Part shown: one piece after another, positions 19,527 through 27,532 of the stretch
How the letters are laid out: every line of letters begins with the position of its first letter
How positions within the stretch are numbered: the first letter of the stretch is position 1
Source of the DNA: Phallusia fumigata
Taxonomy: Eukaryota; Chordata; Ascidiacea; Phlebobranchia; Ascidiidae
Assembly: GCA_008931825.1 (NCBI GenBank)
Contig: QXVZ01024559.1
Coordinates: 1 to 27,532 of the forward strand
Direction of reading: 5' to 3'
Length of the DNA stretch: 27,532 bases
The notes under the pieces: model-generated
What the model was told of the DNA's origin: nothing
Database searches by the model: none
The model's input: only the letters and a program-made list of their open reading frames with translations
Position numbers and translations under genes: made by a program

Positions 19527-19739
19527 CATGTGTTCCTCAAACTGTGCGCGCCACGACGACCTGGTGCGTTGTATTCATTCTCCAAAGGCGTGGCACAAGA
19601 ATTTCGTTTCTTACATTTTGTTTTTGAATCAATAAATAAAACCTGGTTAATAGGCCTCTTTAATATTCTTATTGCTGGTGCATCGAAAATATAACAATTG
19701 TTTTTAAAGGCGTCGCATCGAAAAAGTTTGAGAACACTG
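19527..19739. mobile_element. hAT-like MITE directly behind HD9
   Basis: The 213-bp element starts CATGTGTTCCTCAAACT and ends AGTTTGAGAACACTG; the reverse complement of the end is CAGTGTTCTCAAACT. These are imperfect terminal inverted repeats of the CAGTG..TTCTCAAA class found in hAT (Charlie-type) transposons. It is flanked by 8-bp direct repeats ATATGCAG (19519-19526) and ATATACAG (19740-19747), one mismatch apart, the duplication length expected of hAT. There is no transposase, so it is non-autonomous. It inserted about 15 bp beyond the HD9 stop codon and therefore likely forms part of its 3' UTR. Confidence 0.75.
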
Positions 19740-19761
19740 ATATACAGCAATTATGTTAAAC

Positions 19762-21030
19762 TTACTGGTCAAAAAACGACAATGTTACGTAAGCAGTGTG
19801 TCTATCACCGACAGACAAGATAAAATGAAACAATTTGTCATCGGTTTGCCACATTTCAGCCTTAAGTGCTTTACCCAAAGCTGCTTCGCTCACGATCAGA
19901 AAAGCGACTTTTTCGATCATATGCTGGCTGAATTCCCCACCCAATGCGATGGAAAAGCCTTGTGCCAAAGCTTCACCTATACATTCCAACGAAAAGTGGA
20001 CGAAAAGGGAATGATTTGCATGGCTGTTATAATCAGTTTCACAAACTGATATTTTTCTTTGCCATGAAAATACAGTAGCATCTGAGGGAATGGTTTTCAA
20101 AGGTCCTTCCATCCATTTGTAAGAGGGTGTGTTGTGATCATTAATAAACGATCTGAAATGATCAGAATAGGGAATTGGCCGGCGAGTCTTTCTGCACACT
20201 CGTACCATGGACATTGCACATTTCATCAGCACACGTTTGGTTACAGTATCTTCTGCTTCGATGTGAAAAATTGTTGAAGTATTCTTAACCGATGCGGTTG
20301 TGAAATGACATCGCACAGTGTGGCGAAGGTTGGTTCCAGTGGACGAAGTAAACGTTTTCATGTAATCAATGGCACTTGGCATGAACTGAATCTCTTCCCT
20401 AAGTGTAAAAAGAGCTGCATCCTGGCCCTGGATTCGCTCGTGACAGACTTTGTTGAAAATTTGTTCCCCAAGAATTATGCCAGTAAGTTCTATAGCTTTC
20501 AACCAAGGCATAGGATTGCAGAACCCTGTAAAAATGACATTTTTTGCAGTTTAGTCAGACAAAGTTGGTGTATCATAGTAAAGACCGTTGGCGTAGTCAG
20601 ACCCCCCTATGTTACGTAGTGTCTTAAGGTAGGCTACTATAATTCCATGTTGTACATTAACGTCTTGATGATGACAACAGCGTTTGTCGAAATGTAGAAA
20701 ATGTTTTACACACAAATATTGGTTTGGAGGCCATTTATTTTTCTGACTAAGGTAGATTGCGGCAGAAAATATTTGACACTCCACCACCAGTATTTTGCCC
20801 CCCTTCGTCTTTGGTGAAGACAATATCATATCTTACAATATTACGCCTTCATGACACGGTCTAGCTAATATTGTAGTTAAAAACTTCGTCGTGCAGGTCG
20901 TTGTTTTGTTTTACTGCATTCCACAGACAGAAATAAAACAACTAAACGTACCATTATTTGTCATTCGATGAAATCCAAGATGGCCTAAATCGAGGTAACC
21001 GGAATTTCCACTAACACATTTAAATTCCAT
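19762..21030 (-). CDS. HD9: double-hotdog thioesterase-like protein (280 aa)
   Basis: Exons are complement(20952..21030) and complement(19762..20525), with a 426-nt intron (donor GTACGT, acceptor TTTACAG). Exon 1 encodes MEFKCVSGNSGYLDLGHLGF followed by HRMTNN. Exon 2 begins GFCNPMPWLKAIEL and has LREEIQFMPSAIDYMK, SVKNTSTIFHIEAED, RKTRRPIPYSDHF, IPSDATVFSW, the intact motif ETDYNSHANH (D191, N193, H195), LECIGEALAQGF and HFILSVGDRHTAYVTLSF. It is intermediate between types I and II, and its complete catalytic-type residues and clean frame suggest an active enzyme. An element with a degenerate hammerhead-like motif lies in its intron. Confidence 0.82.
20594..20749. repeat. Degenerate hammerhead-like motif in the HD9 intron
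   Basis: At 20666-20693 the plus strand reads TTGATGATGACAACAGCGTT and on to TGTCGAAA. Stem II (GACAA with TTGTC) and GAAA are intact, but the essential first core C is T. ACATT (20654-20658) and AATGT (20700-20704) could be remnants of stem I, with extra bases at the junction. TAGTCAGA (20594-20601) and TCTGACTA (20742-20749) are an 8-bp inverted repeat that may mark element ends. Confidence 0.4.
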
Positions 21031-21464
21031 GTTCAGAACTGCGTTATCTGTTCAATCAACCGTTCAAAATAAGGGACCTGCCAGTCCTTTGCAGCAATAT
21101 GCTCCTCACTGCGATGAATCATTTCCTCAAGGCGCTTCACAGGACGTTGAACAGCAAAATTGGATCATCATGTTTTTGGGCTTCTATCATCTCAAATAGC
21201 GTATTGCGCCTGATTGGGATTAGGAGTCCATTTTTTGTTTGGTTCCAGTTTTCAGGAAAAAAGTTTTTGCATATTATTAAATTGAAACTATGAAACTAAA
21301 GGTTCAAATAAAGCGTTCAGCGTAGCATCGGAGTATTGAATTAAATAACAACGCATGCCAAGCACATGTAAGGTCGATTGGGCGACAATTTCGACAAACT
21401 GGATGTTTGATTGTGCTAAAAATGACATTTTATTAAATATTCAACAAATAGAGAAAGGGAATTA
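21031..21464. other. Spacer between HD9 and HD10
   Basis: No gene recognised. It carries the likely polyadenylation signal of HD10 at its right end. Confidence 0.4.
21429..21434 (-). terminator. Polyadenylation signal of HD10
   Basis: TTTATT on the plus strand, AATAAA on the gene strand, about 31 nt past the HD10 stop codon. Confidence 0.5.
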
Positions 21465-22155
21465 TCATTGCATGTAAGACAAAGTAACAAACGCGACACG
21501 CTTTTCGCCATTAGACATCACAAAATGAAACAAATCGTCCGCACTTTGCCACATCTCAACGTCAACCATTTGACCTAACCTGGTCTCATTTACGATTGTA
21601 AACAAGCCCCGTTTAATCATGCACAAATGTAACTCATCGGGTAAAACAATAGAATACCCTTCAGCATGTGCTGCACCTAGGCATTCCAATGCCAAAATAA
21701 CATAAACTGTATTATTGGCATGTTGATTTCTATCCACATCGGTAAATTGAATATTGCGCCCCCATTTAAACAGTGTCACTTCAGAGGGCGGCGTGCGCAT
21801 CGGCTCCTTTGAGAAATTGTACGGCGGAGCGCTATGGCTGTTGACAAAAGCTCTAAACTTTGCAGGGAACGAAATAGGCCGTCGCGTCTCTTTGTCCACC
21901 AGTACAACGCACAGTCCCATATTCATCAATGGGACCCCAGTTTGGGGTTCTACAGCGTCGCACGAGTACACTGCAGAGCTGTTACCAACAGAACGAGTCG
22001 TGTGAATAAGCCGAACCGGCATGTTTAGCTTTGCTTCTTGACTGCTGATCACACGGTTAGCAAACTCGCGCGCCTCAGGAGTGAATTCAAACTGGCAACT
22101 GAGCAAAAACACTGAGCGTCCCCCAGTGATTACGCTCTCCTTGCAAACCTGGTAA
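21465..22155 (-). CDS. HD10: double-hotdog thioesterase-like protein, 5' end missing at a gap
   Basis: The partial exon 2 encodes about 230 residues from YQVCKES (equivalent to about residue 50) to the stop at 21465. It has LLSCQFEFTPEAREF, SVGNSSAVYSCDAVEP, DKETRRPISFPAKF, the intact catalytic-type motif FTDVDRNQHANNTVYV, ALECLGAAHAEGY and HFVMSNGEKRVAFV. HANN followed by TVYV is the closest match in the array to the general hotdog consensus, so this copy may be nearest the ancestral form. Homology ends exactly at the N at 22156; exon 1 and the first 25 or so codons of exon 2 are not found to the right. The likely cause is missing sequence, not a dead gene. Timeless is broken at the same place. 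Confidence 0.78.
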
Positions 22156-22156
22156 N
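22156..22156. other. Ambiguous base at a double gene break (probable assembly gap)
   Basis: Single N. On its left HD10 loses its 5' part; on its right Timeless has a good exon with donor (22273) but no following exon. Both absences are explained if the N stands for a gap of unknown length. The sequence 22186-22201 (ACAATCACTGTTCTGTG) resembles the right end plus flank of the hAT element at 26596-26782, so a repeat may have caused the gap. Confidence 0.7.
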
Positions 22157-22272
22157 ATTTATTGTAATGAAAACGTTTTGACAATCACTGTTCTGTGCTT
22201 TCTTGCAGTTATGCTTTAAATAAAGGGCACGTTTCTTGGCAGCTGTGTGTAGTGCTATGTTGGATAACTTAC

Positions 22273-25200
22273 CATCCGTTTGATCGTCATCATGTGAGCA
22301 ATTTTCCACACACCCGCGTAACCACGTGACCTCAGCTTCCAAACCGGCGCCAAAACATTCCCTCGCAAGCGATTCAATACTGGGAGCAGAATCTGTAAAC
22401 GCAATAACAAAAAACTAGCACACTTAAGACAAAAATTAACCGCTAATGATATCAATAAATTAAACTTTTCTCTAAAGTCGGTGGTTAACAAATTGTTCTA
22501 TTTGAAACAAAGACCCCAGCAATTTAAATCAATAATGGGCATCTAAAACTAGCTTTTACAACAAGTCTATGCACAGGAGGTCAAAAGACAGTTTTAATTT
22601 CTACCATAGGGCGCAAAATTTTTAAAACGGATGAGTGGAAACATTTGCCCTCCACCTAACCCAGCTCTAATCTAAAACACAGTGTTTATGCGGTGGAGAA
22701 TCCTACCAGCCATTGTAGTGTCATCATCACTTGATTCGCTTTCATTTTCACTTGATTCATCTGCACCCTCATCACCATTATCATCACTGTCACTTCCACC
22801 TGGTAAGAAAAGTTCGTAAATTTAGCGAGCGTAACACCCTATGTAGTCCAGCGCCAAAACAACATAAGCTGTGTTATTGGCATGTCCACTCCTATCTACA
22901 TCGGTAAAATTCAAAACTGTACCACAAGCTGATATATTTAAGTTTTAGATTCCAGCCTTTGGTCACCAGAATGTTAGAAAATAAAACTATTCAAATTGTG
23001 TATTAATGGTTTTGTTTCTGTAGATATTTTCAAAAGGATATTTCAAAAGGAAGATCAAAAGGATGCTTAGATATTTCAAAAAGAAGAAAACATTAAGCTT
23101 AAAAACTGTGGAAAAAAATAACGTTTTTATTTTACCCATTTCGCCAAGGTTTACATAAAAGTAGCAACCATGATCTTATTTACATAATTCACGGCTTTCA
23201 ATAGTCTCAATAAGAAGATACAAGCCAGTCCCCCCCCCCCAAACATTTTCTACGTTTCGACAAACGCTCTTGTCATCATCAGGTGTGAATAGGAAAAGCG
23301 GCGCAAAGTTACTTGTCGCGTGAAAAGAAAATAGGTGTAACAACTGGTAACTTACCAACATGCATAATTTCAGGCTCAGGCCGGTTACCCCTTGGCTTTT
23401 TTGCCCTCTTTTTGTAAAGCTGCTTTCTGTAACAAATAGAAAGTCACGTTGACCAGATGGGAAAAAATTTAACAAATCGGAAACTTACCGGTCAGTCGCC
23501 AAACCCAGGTCGAGTATTTTCTCAACGACTTTCGCTTTTGATTTCTTGTTGTTCATCATCTGAATTATGTTGCCAACTGGGTCTGTAATGTACAAAGTAA
23601 GTTAACGGACAAGGACATCACAGGTTAGGGAAACATTACACCGGGTAACGGGCAGTTTGTAATTCTCGGCTGAATGGTAAACAAAAATTGCAGAGCTTCA
23701 CACTGTAGGCCAGGGCAATGGTTGATACTTAATAGACAATCAAAATTACATAGCTGAGTTCCCCACAAAGACAATCTCCAAGGTAGTTAACAGTTAACAC
23801 AAGTTTAGGGCTAAAACTGGATCATCAATTCACGTGTTACATAGGCAATGATCTCAGCTTTAGGGTTGCATCGTTATTTTAACTCAAAAAACTTATTTTC
23901 AGTTAAATTCTTTCTGACAGCTGATGTTAAAATAATGTTTACTACATAACCACAAAATCTCCAAAAGCATAAGTATCGGCGAAATGAGTGTGATAATATG
24001 TGTCCAACCTTCAGAGGTCGAGAATTCTTCGTACAGCCGTTTTAGCTCTTCGACGTCATCTTCTCTCCACGTCACAGGAGCTCTGGAACCCTTGGATCGT
24101 TTCAGGTCAGCCAAGCTATCCACCAGACCGGTACTAACAAGCTGGTTGCATATTTGTCGACGTGTTCGTGTTTGATCAGTTATTTTCATCAATATTCCAT
24201 CGACAGTATCTAAAAACACAACCAGAAATGTTCTTGCTTATTGATTGTAGTTTTATTCGCTTTTAAAAAGGCGTTTAACCACGAAGTTAACGCTGTAAAA
24301 ACTATCGCAAAAAACGGCAAGTAAAAGTAAATCATAGTACAAATTTATAAAGGCTCTTCTGGCAAATATTTTTAGTTTTCGTCCTGGTTTGTTGTGTTTC
24401 CCGCTTTGGGAACGTTAATTACCCCGAGGAAGACGACCTGGACAGAACGACGAAATGTCGGTACGCAAAAATACATTTGCCAGAAAAGCCTTAGTAAGTT
24501 TATACACTGCCTGGCAGCAACAGTTCATACAAAAATCACAGTAATCAGGTCTTAAAAGTAGATACCACCGTATCAGTGGCGGGCTGTCCATTTTCTAATG
24601 CAGCGTACAGATAGCGTTTTTGGCTTTCAGTTTTAATTTTGAAATCTCGCGCATGAGTTGAAAAAACCGACAGTCAGAAACCACTTGCGACCGAGACCAA
24701 ATCACGAAAACTTACCGATTTCTTGTTCCTTGTATTGATGATAAAGTTCAGTGAGTTCATTGGTTTCTTCATCAGTCCACTGAACACGAGGTTGTTTTCT
24801 GAAAAATATTTATTGTTTTGGTAAAATGATTTAGTAAACTAAAGTAACAAGCCTAAAACGCAGTTGTTATGATATCTGAAATCTAAGTAAATTTGGCAAT
24901 TTTCTTTTTTTTAGGCCAGGGGTGCAAACCTTTTTATTGCAGGTCACATCAAATCAGAGACTTTATTTTACTAACGGCCGTCAGTGAGTCTAACTTTTAA
25001 TTTATACATTGAAAATTGTATTTTTCTACATGCTCTATCAATTCACGGCAGCCATTACATACGTTTTAAAATACATGTGTATAGTATCAACGGTCGCAGG
25101 TTGTGCAACCCTGTCTTAAACCAAATACCTGAGACATTGTACACTAAGATAAACATAAACCCGAGATTTTACAAAGATTGCAAGACAAATTAAGAAGTAC

Positions 25201-27319
25201 TAGCAGTATTTAATGGCAGAAATCTTACTTTGAACCGACGTATGTTCCGTATCCTTCACTTAGTTCATGTGCTTCGGCAACGGAATTCCAGAACAGCATC
25301 TCGGCGTAGACGCACGAATTTCTTTCGGAAACTTCGTAAAATTTCCCTATAAGCCACTTTGCAAATGCAACAAGTTCCCTGTACGATTTGCTGTTGGTAG
25401 TAGAAGCGGCAAAAATCTAAAATAGGAACAAAATCCATAGAAACCAATTTTCACTCGTATAACCAATTTTAAGAAAATTTGTCAGAAAGTGGTTACTGAA
25501 AACAACAAAAACATTTTCTACAAGGGTCTTTAATATGACCTTATGCCAATATGTGTAATGTTGTCAAAAAATAAATTTGTTTAATTTTAGAAACTGAGTA
25601 CGACAAAAACTTGGCAACATCGATTGGCGTAATTAGGCTGTTTTACTTGCATTATAATCTATCGCAGTTGCAAATTTCAATCATTCTGTGAAACATGTTA
25701 ACAATGCAAACTTGACAGTCGGCAACAATACCTTTTGAAAGACGCGGAATAAGGAAGCTTGAAAGAGTAAACCGTAAGTCTTCAGATCAAATCCGATCCG
25801 ATGAAAGATCTTTACCACGCAATGATTGACGTGGGCCTCGTTCTTCTCGAAGTCTTGTAGCAGCTTCACGTAAGGAATTATCACCCTTGCATCGGCAAAC
25901 CTTCATAATATGTTTTTTTTAAATTGCAACCTTTGTTTAATAGACAGCACAACGTTAGTATACCACAAGCATAGGCGTCGATCTTTTAGCAAGTTTTTTT
26001 CATGTGGGGTGGCGAAATGATCAAATCCGAGCGGTCTGACACATGATAAAATTACGCAACGTACGCCCGTTGGTTTGTAGCGATATTATACTCTCTGTTA
26101 TCGCTAATATTATCATTGTATAAGCAACAATCCAGGAAATTTCTGAAGTGGCAGCATAGAACTTTGTAATGGCTTCCACCGTAGAAATTTCGAGTGGGGT
26201 GGCCGCCACCCCTGCCACCCCGGGAATCGACGGCTATGACAATAATAAGGAAGTTGGTTCAGTTTGGGTTCCAATTATAGTCTGTTTTCCCGATAATGAC
26301 AACAGCGGGGGGTTGCCAGAGGTTACTACAAATTCGAAAGTTTTTTTTTCTGATTTACTTTTTCACGAATTCTTGAAAGTTGAACTCGATTTCTTTCGTC
26401 CGCCTGGGGGCGCTCTCTTCCTCCTCATCGATTTCATCGACTTCATTTTCATCGTCTTCATCAGGCAAATTATCCGCTGGCTCCTCAACATCTGTTTAAA
26501 AACACTAACTAATCACATAACAGCAGTACCAGTTACATAACAGCAGTAGCAGAGCGTTTACAATTTTTCAAGCAAGCTTTTTTGTGCTTCTATGTCAGTG
26601 TTTCTCAAAATCTTTTAGCCCAAGGACCACTTTATCTTCGAATTTTGATCTGAGGACCACCAACCATAGGTTCGTTCTGACATGCTCTCAAAACAGGCGA
26701 TTTTATAAACAAGTGCCAAGTTTAAGTCATCTTTTCGCGGAACACTATGAGGGGATGGCGGACCACACTTTGAGAATCACTGTTCTGTGTTTATAACGCC
26801 CGACAACAATTTTAAAGCCGTTCGCCACAGTATTTGGCGCAGGACATGTCCATTATTGCGTCATATAAAAACATCCCAATAAAAAGTAATTTAACATCTC
26901 TGGTGTATTATCTATTCTGGTTTAATTAGGCTTTATATAGTCCTGCGGCGATCAAAACTGTGGGTGATTATCCACATATGGGCAATGACAGGGTAGAAGG
27001 TGAGCAACTAGCTAAACCTGCAAGCTAAAAATATCACTGTTTTGTATTGAGTATAGCAGAACTAGAAAATTAAATATTGGTACACAGTGGAAAATTGAAA
27101 TTTGGTCCAAACAGACATGGGTAACGAGGAAAAAAATGGTCACTGGTGTAAGCCCAACTTGAAAAACGCTTTACTGATGTTTGATATTGTAATTCTGGGC
27201 GATGGATAAGAAATAACTTACGTGACAAATCTGCCAGGCATATTTCATGAAGCAATGTCACCTCTTCATCTTGTGTTGCAGTGTCGGTTCCAAATATATT
27301 TCGTTCAGGCCAAACTGAT
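22273..27319 (-). CDS. timeless: TIMELESS (timeout/Tof1-type fork-protection protein), ten exons, both ends missing
   Basis: Exons on the minus strand, 5' to 3': 27222..27319, 26359..26491, 25732..25900, 25229..25416, 24716..24798, 24009..24209, 23489..23582, 23356..23426, 22707..22799, 22273..22392. All phases agree (1250 nt, about 416 codons). Landmarks in order: acidic stretch then RRTKEIEFNFQEFVKK; AHVNHCVVKIFHRIGFDLK; YRELVAFAKWLIGKF and EMLFWNSVAE with SEGYG; two Myb-like repeats starting VQWTDEE and VTWREDD, each followed by a basic helix ending near GL (QICNQLVSTGL, KVVEKILDLGL); RKQLYKKRAKK; a Ser/Asp/Glu-rich exon; and EAEVTWLRGCVENC. This order matches vertebrate TIMELESS. The family binds TIPIN, travels with the replisome and supports checkpoint signalling. 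One donor is unusual (GTTGGA at 24008). The N-terminal half lies outside the window. The last exons, including the region matching the human PARP1-binding domain, are not found. Confidence 0.93.
22822..22918 (-). pseudogene. HD11: double-hotdog fragment in a Timeless intron
   Basis: The minus strand reads LNFTDVDRSGHANNTAYVVL, then ALDYIGCYAR and a TAA. This is the second-hotdog active-site segment and is closest to HD10 (FTDVDRNQHANNTVYV, ALECLG). Nothing else of the gene is present, and Asn193 is Ser. It lies 23 nt before the acceptor of the Timeless exon at 22799, in the same orientation as both Timeless and the array. It is a relic of a further copy, so the array once reached into or across the Timeless 3' part, or a fragment was copied there. 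Confidence 0.8.
23250..23282 (-). repeat. Hammerhead-like core, stem I lost
   Basis: The minus strand reads CTGATGATGACAAGAGCGTT, then TGTCGAAACGTAG. The CUGAUGA core, a 5-bp stem II (GACAA with TTGTC), GAAA and the palindromic ACGT of a minimal stem III are all perfect. GAAAATGT after the predicted cut would need ACATTTTC upstream of the core, but TTCACAC stands there. It is therefore a 5'-truncated or recombined copy. It lies in a Timeless intron next to a C-run (23230-23240). Confidence 0.5.
24348..24494. mobile_element. MITE-like element with TCTGGCAAAT inverted ends in a Timeless intron
   Basis: The left end TAAAGGCTCTTCTGGCAAAT is an inverted match, with two mismatches, of the right end ATTTGCCAGAAAAGCCTTA. 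Inside, near 24425-24461, stands GAAGACGACCTGGACAGAAC followed by GACGAAATGTCGG. The block resembles a decayed hammerhead-type motif ending in GAAA, with the CUGANGA core no longer recognisable. No coding capacity. Confidence 0.6.
24917..25113. mobile_element. hAT-like MITE in a Timeless intron
   Basis: Starts CAGGGGTGCAAACCTTTTT and ends GGTTGTGCAACCCTG; the reverse complement of the end is CAGGGTTGCACAACC. The start resembles Charlie-type hAT termini. The flanking 8-mers TTTTAGGC and TCTTAAAC agree at only five positions, so the element is old or the ends are slightly misplaced. No coding capacity. Confidence 0.5.
25970..26238. mobile_element. Inverted-repeat element with CATAG-CGTCGAT ends in a Timeless intron
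   Basis: The left end is CATAGGCGTCGATC; the reverse complement of the right end (GAATCGACGGCTATG) is CATAGCCGTCGATTC. GGGGTGGC strings lie near both ends, as GGGGTGGCGAA on the left and as CCGCCACCCCTGCCACCCC on the right. No clear target-site duplication. An open frame at 26169-26540 starts inside it and runs over a Timeless exon in antisense; it is not a gene. Confidence 0.5.
26596..26782. mobile_element. hAT-like MITE with 8-bp target-site duplication in a Timeless intron
   Basis: Starts CAGTGTTTCTCAAAATC and ends ACTTTGAGAATCACTG; the reverse complement of the end is CAGTGATTCTCAAAGT. These are hAT (Charlie-type) inverted repeats. The flanking 8-mers TTCTATGT (26588-26595) and TTCTGTGT (26783-26790) differ at one base. 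Subterminal GGACCAC strings are present at both sides in inverted arrangement. 187 bp, no transposase. Confidence 0.8.
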
Positions 27320-27470
27320 CTACAGATCGCAATATACTTGATAAACAGATAGAAACGAAATTATGGAAGTAAAGAATTTCGCATTTTGATAAACCACTAA
27401 GGTTGAAAGATGCAGATCGACAAGAAAACAACTGCTTTAGGCTGTTCGTCAATCAAAATACAACAACAAG

Positions 27471-27532
27471 CAATAGCGTAGCCAGCCCAAAATTTTAAGG
27501 GGGACCAAGTAACCTAACTTAATGTACAATTG
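27471..27532. repeat. Start of a repeat cut by the window edge
   Basis: CAATAGCGTAGCCAGCCCAA and the following bases to ACTTAATGTACA match, in inverted orientation, the right end of the element at 5868-6131 (6072-6129). This is the terminus of the same repeat family continuing beyond the window. Confidence 0.65.

Noticed and set aside
22130..22342. Read-through of the last visible Timeless exon to a stop as the true C-terminus
   Set aside because: A good GTAAG donor ends the exon, and vertebrate TIMELESS continues well beyond this point. The extra residues come from intron sequence and cross the ambiguous base.
26169..26540. Plus-strand open frame of 123 codons
   Set aside because: Starts in an inverted-repeat element and is antisense to a Timeless exon.

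Overview
The window looks like animal nuclear DNA: AT-rich, with small exons, mostly sub-kilobase introns with GT-AG ends, and many short palindromic or terminal-inverted-repeat elements. Gene density, tiny introns and the repeat types fit a tunicate (Ciona-like) genome best. That placement is an inference; no species diagnosis is possible from the sequence alone. All recognisable protein-coding genes lie on the minus strand.

Positions 2047-22155 hold a tandem array of ten copies (here HD1-HD10, left to right) of one two-exon gene. It encodes a protein of about 280 residues that reads as two fused hotdog folds, the layout of FatA/FatB-type acyl thioesterases. Exon 1 of the standard form is 79 nt in every copy where it can be seen, ends in phase 1, and encodes a degenerate first-hotdog motif. 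Exon 2 (about 760 nt) carries the rest, including the second-hotdog motif D-x-N-x-H-(A/V/G)-N-(H/N) at residues 191-198. The copies fall into subtypes: type I (HD2, 5, 6, 7), type II (HD3, 4, 8), and HD1, HD9 and HD10 as separate lineages. HD4 and HD5 are clear pseudogenes. HD2 and HD10 are cut exactly at the only two ambiguous bases (3773 and 22156), probably assembly gaps. HD6 and HD7 are intact ORFs that have lost all three putative catalytic residues. An eleventh fragment (HD11, 22822-22918) is stranded in an intron of the neighbouring gene.

Positions 22273-27319 carry ten exons of TIMELESS (timeout/Tof1 type), a replication-fork protection protein: the conserved central region, two Myb-like repeats and part of the acidic C-terminal region. 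Its N-terminal half lies beyond the right edge. Its last exon(s) are not found and probably fell into the gap at 22156.

Spacers and introns contain duplicated upstream blocks with a shared TACGTCA-type motif, a 19-bp minisatellite, three hAT-like MITEs (two with good 8-bp target-site duplications), other inverted-repeat elements, a tRNA-derived SINE-like piece, and several copies of a hammerhead-ribozyme-like motif. One of these (2982-3027) keeps a near-complete core and stem I inside the HD1 intron.
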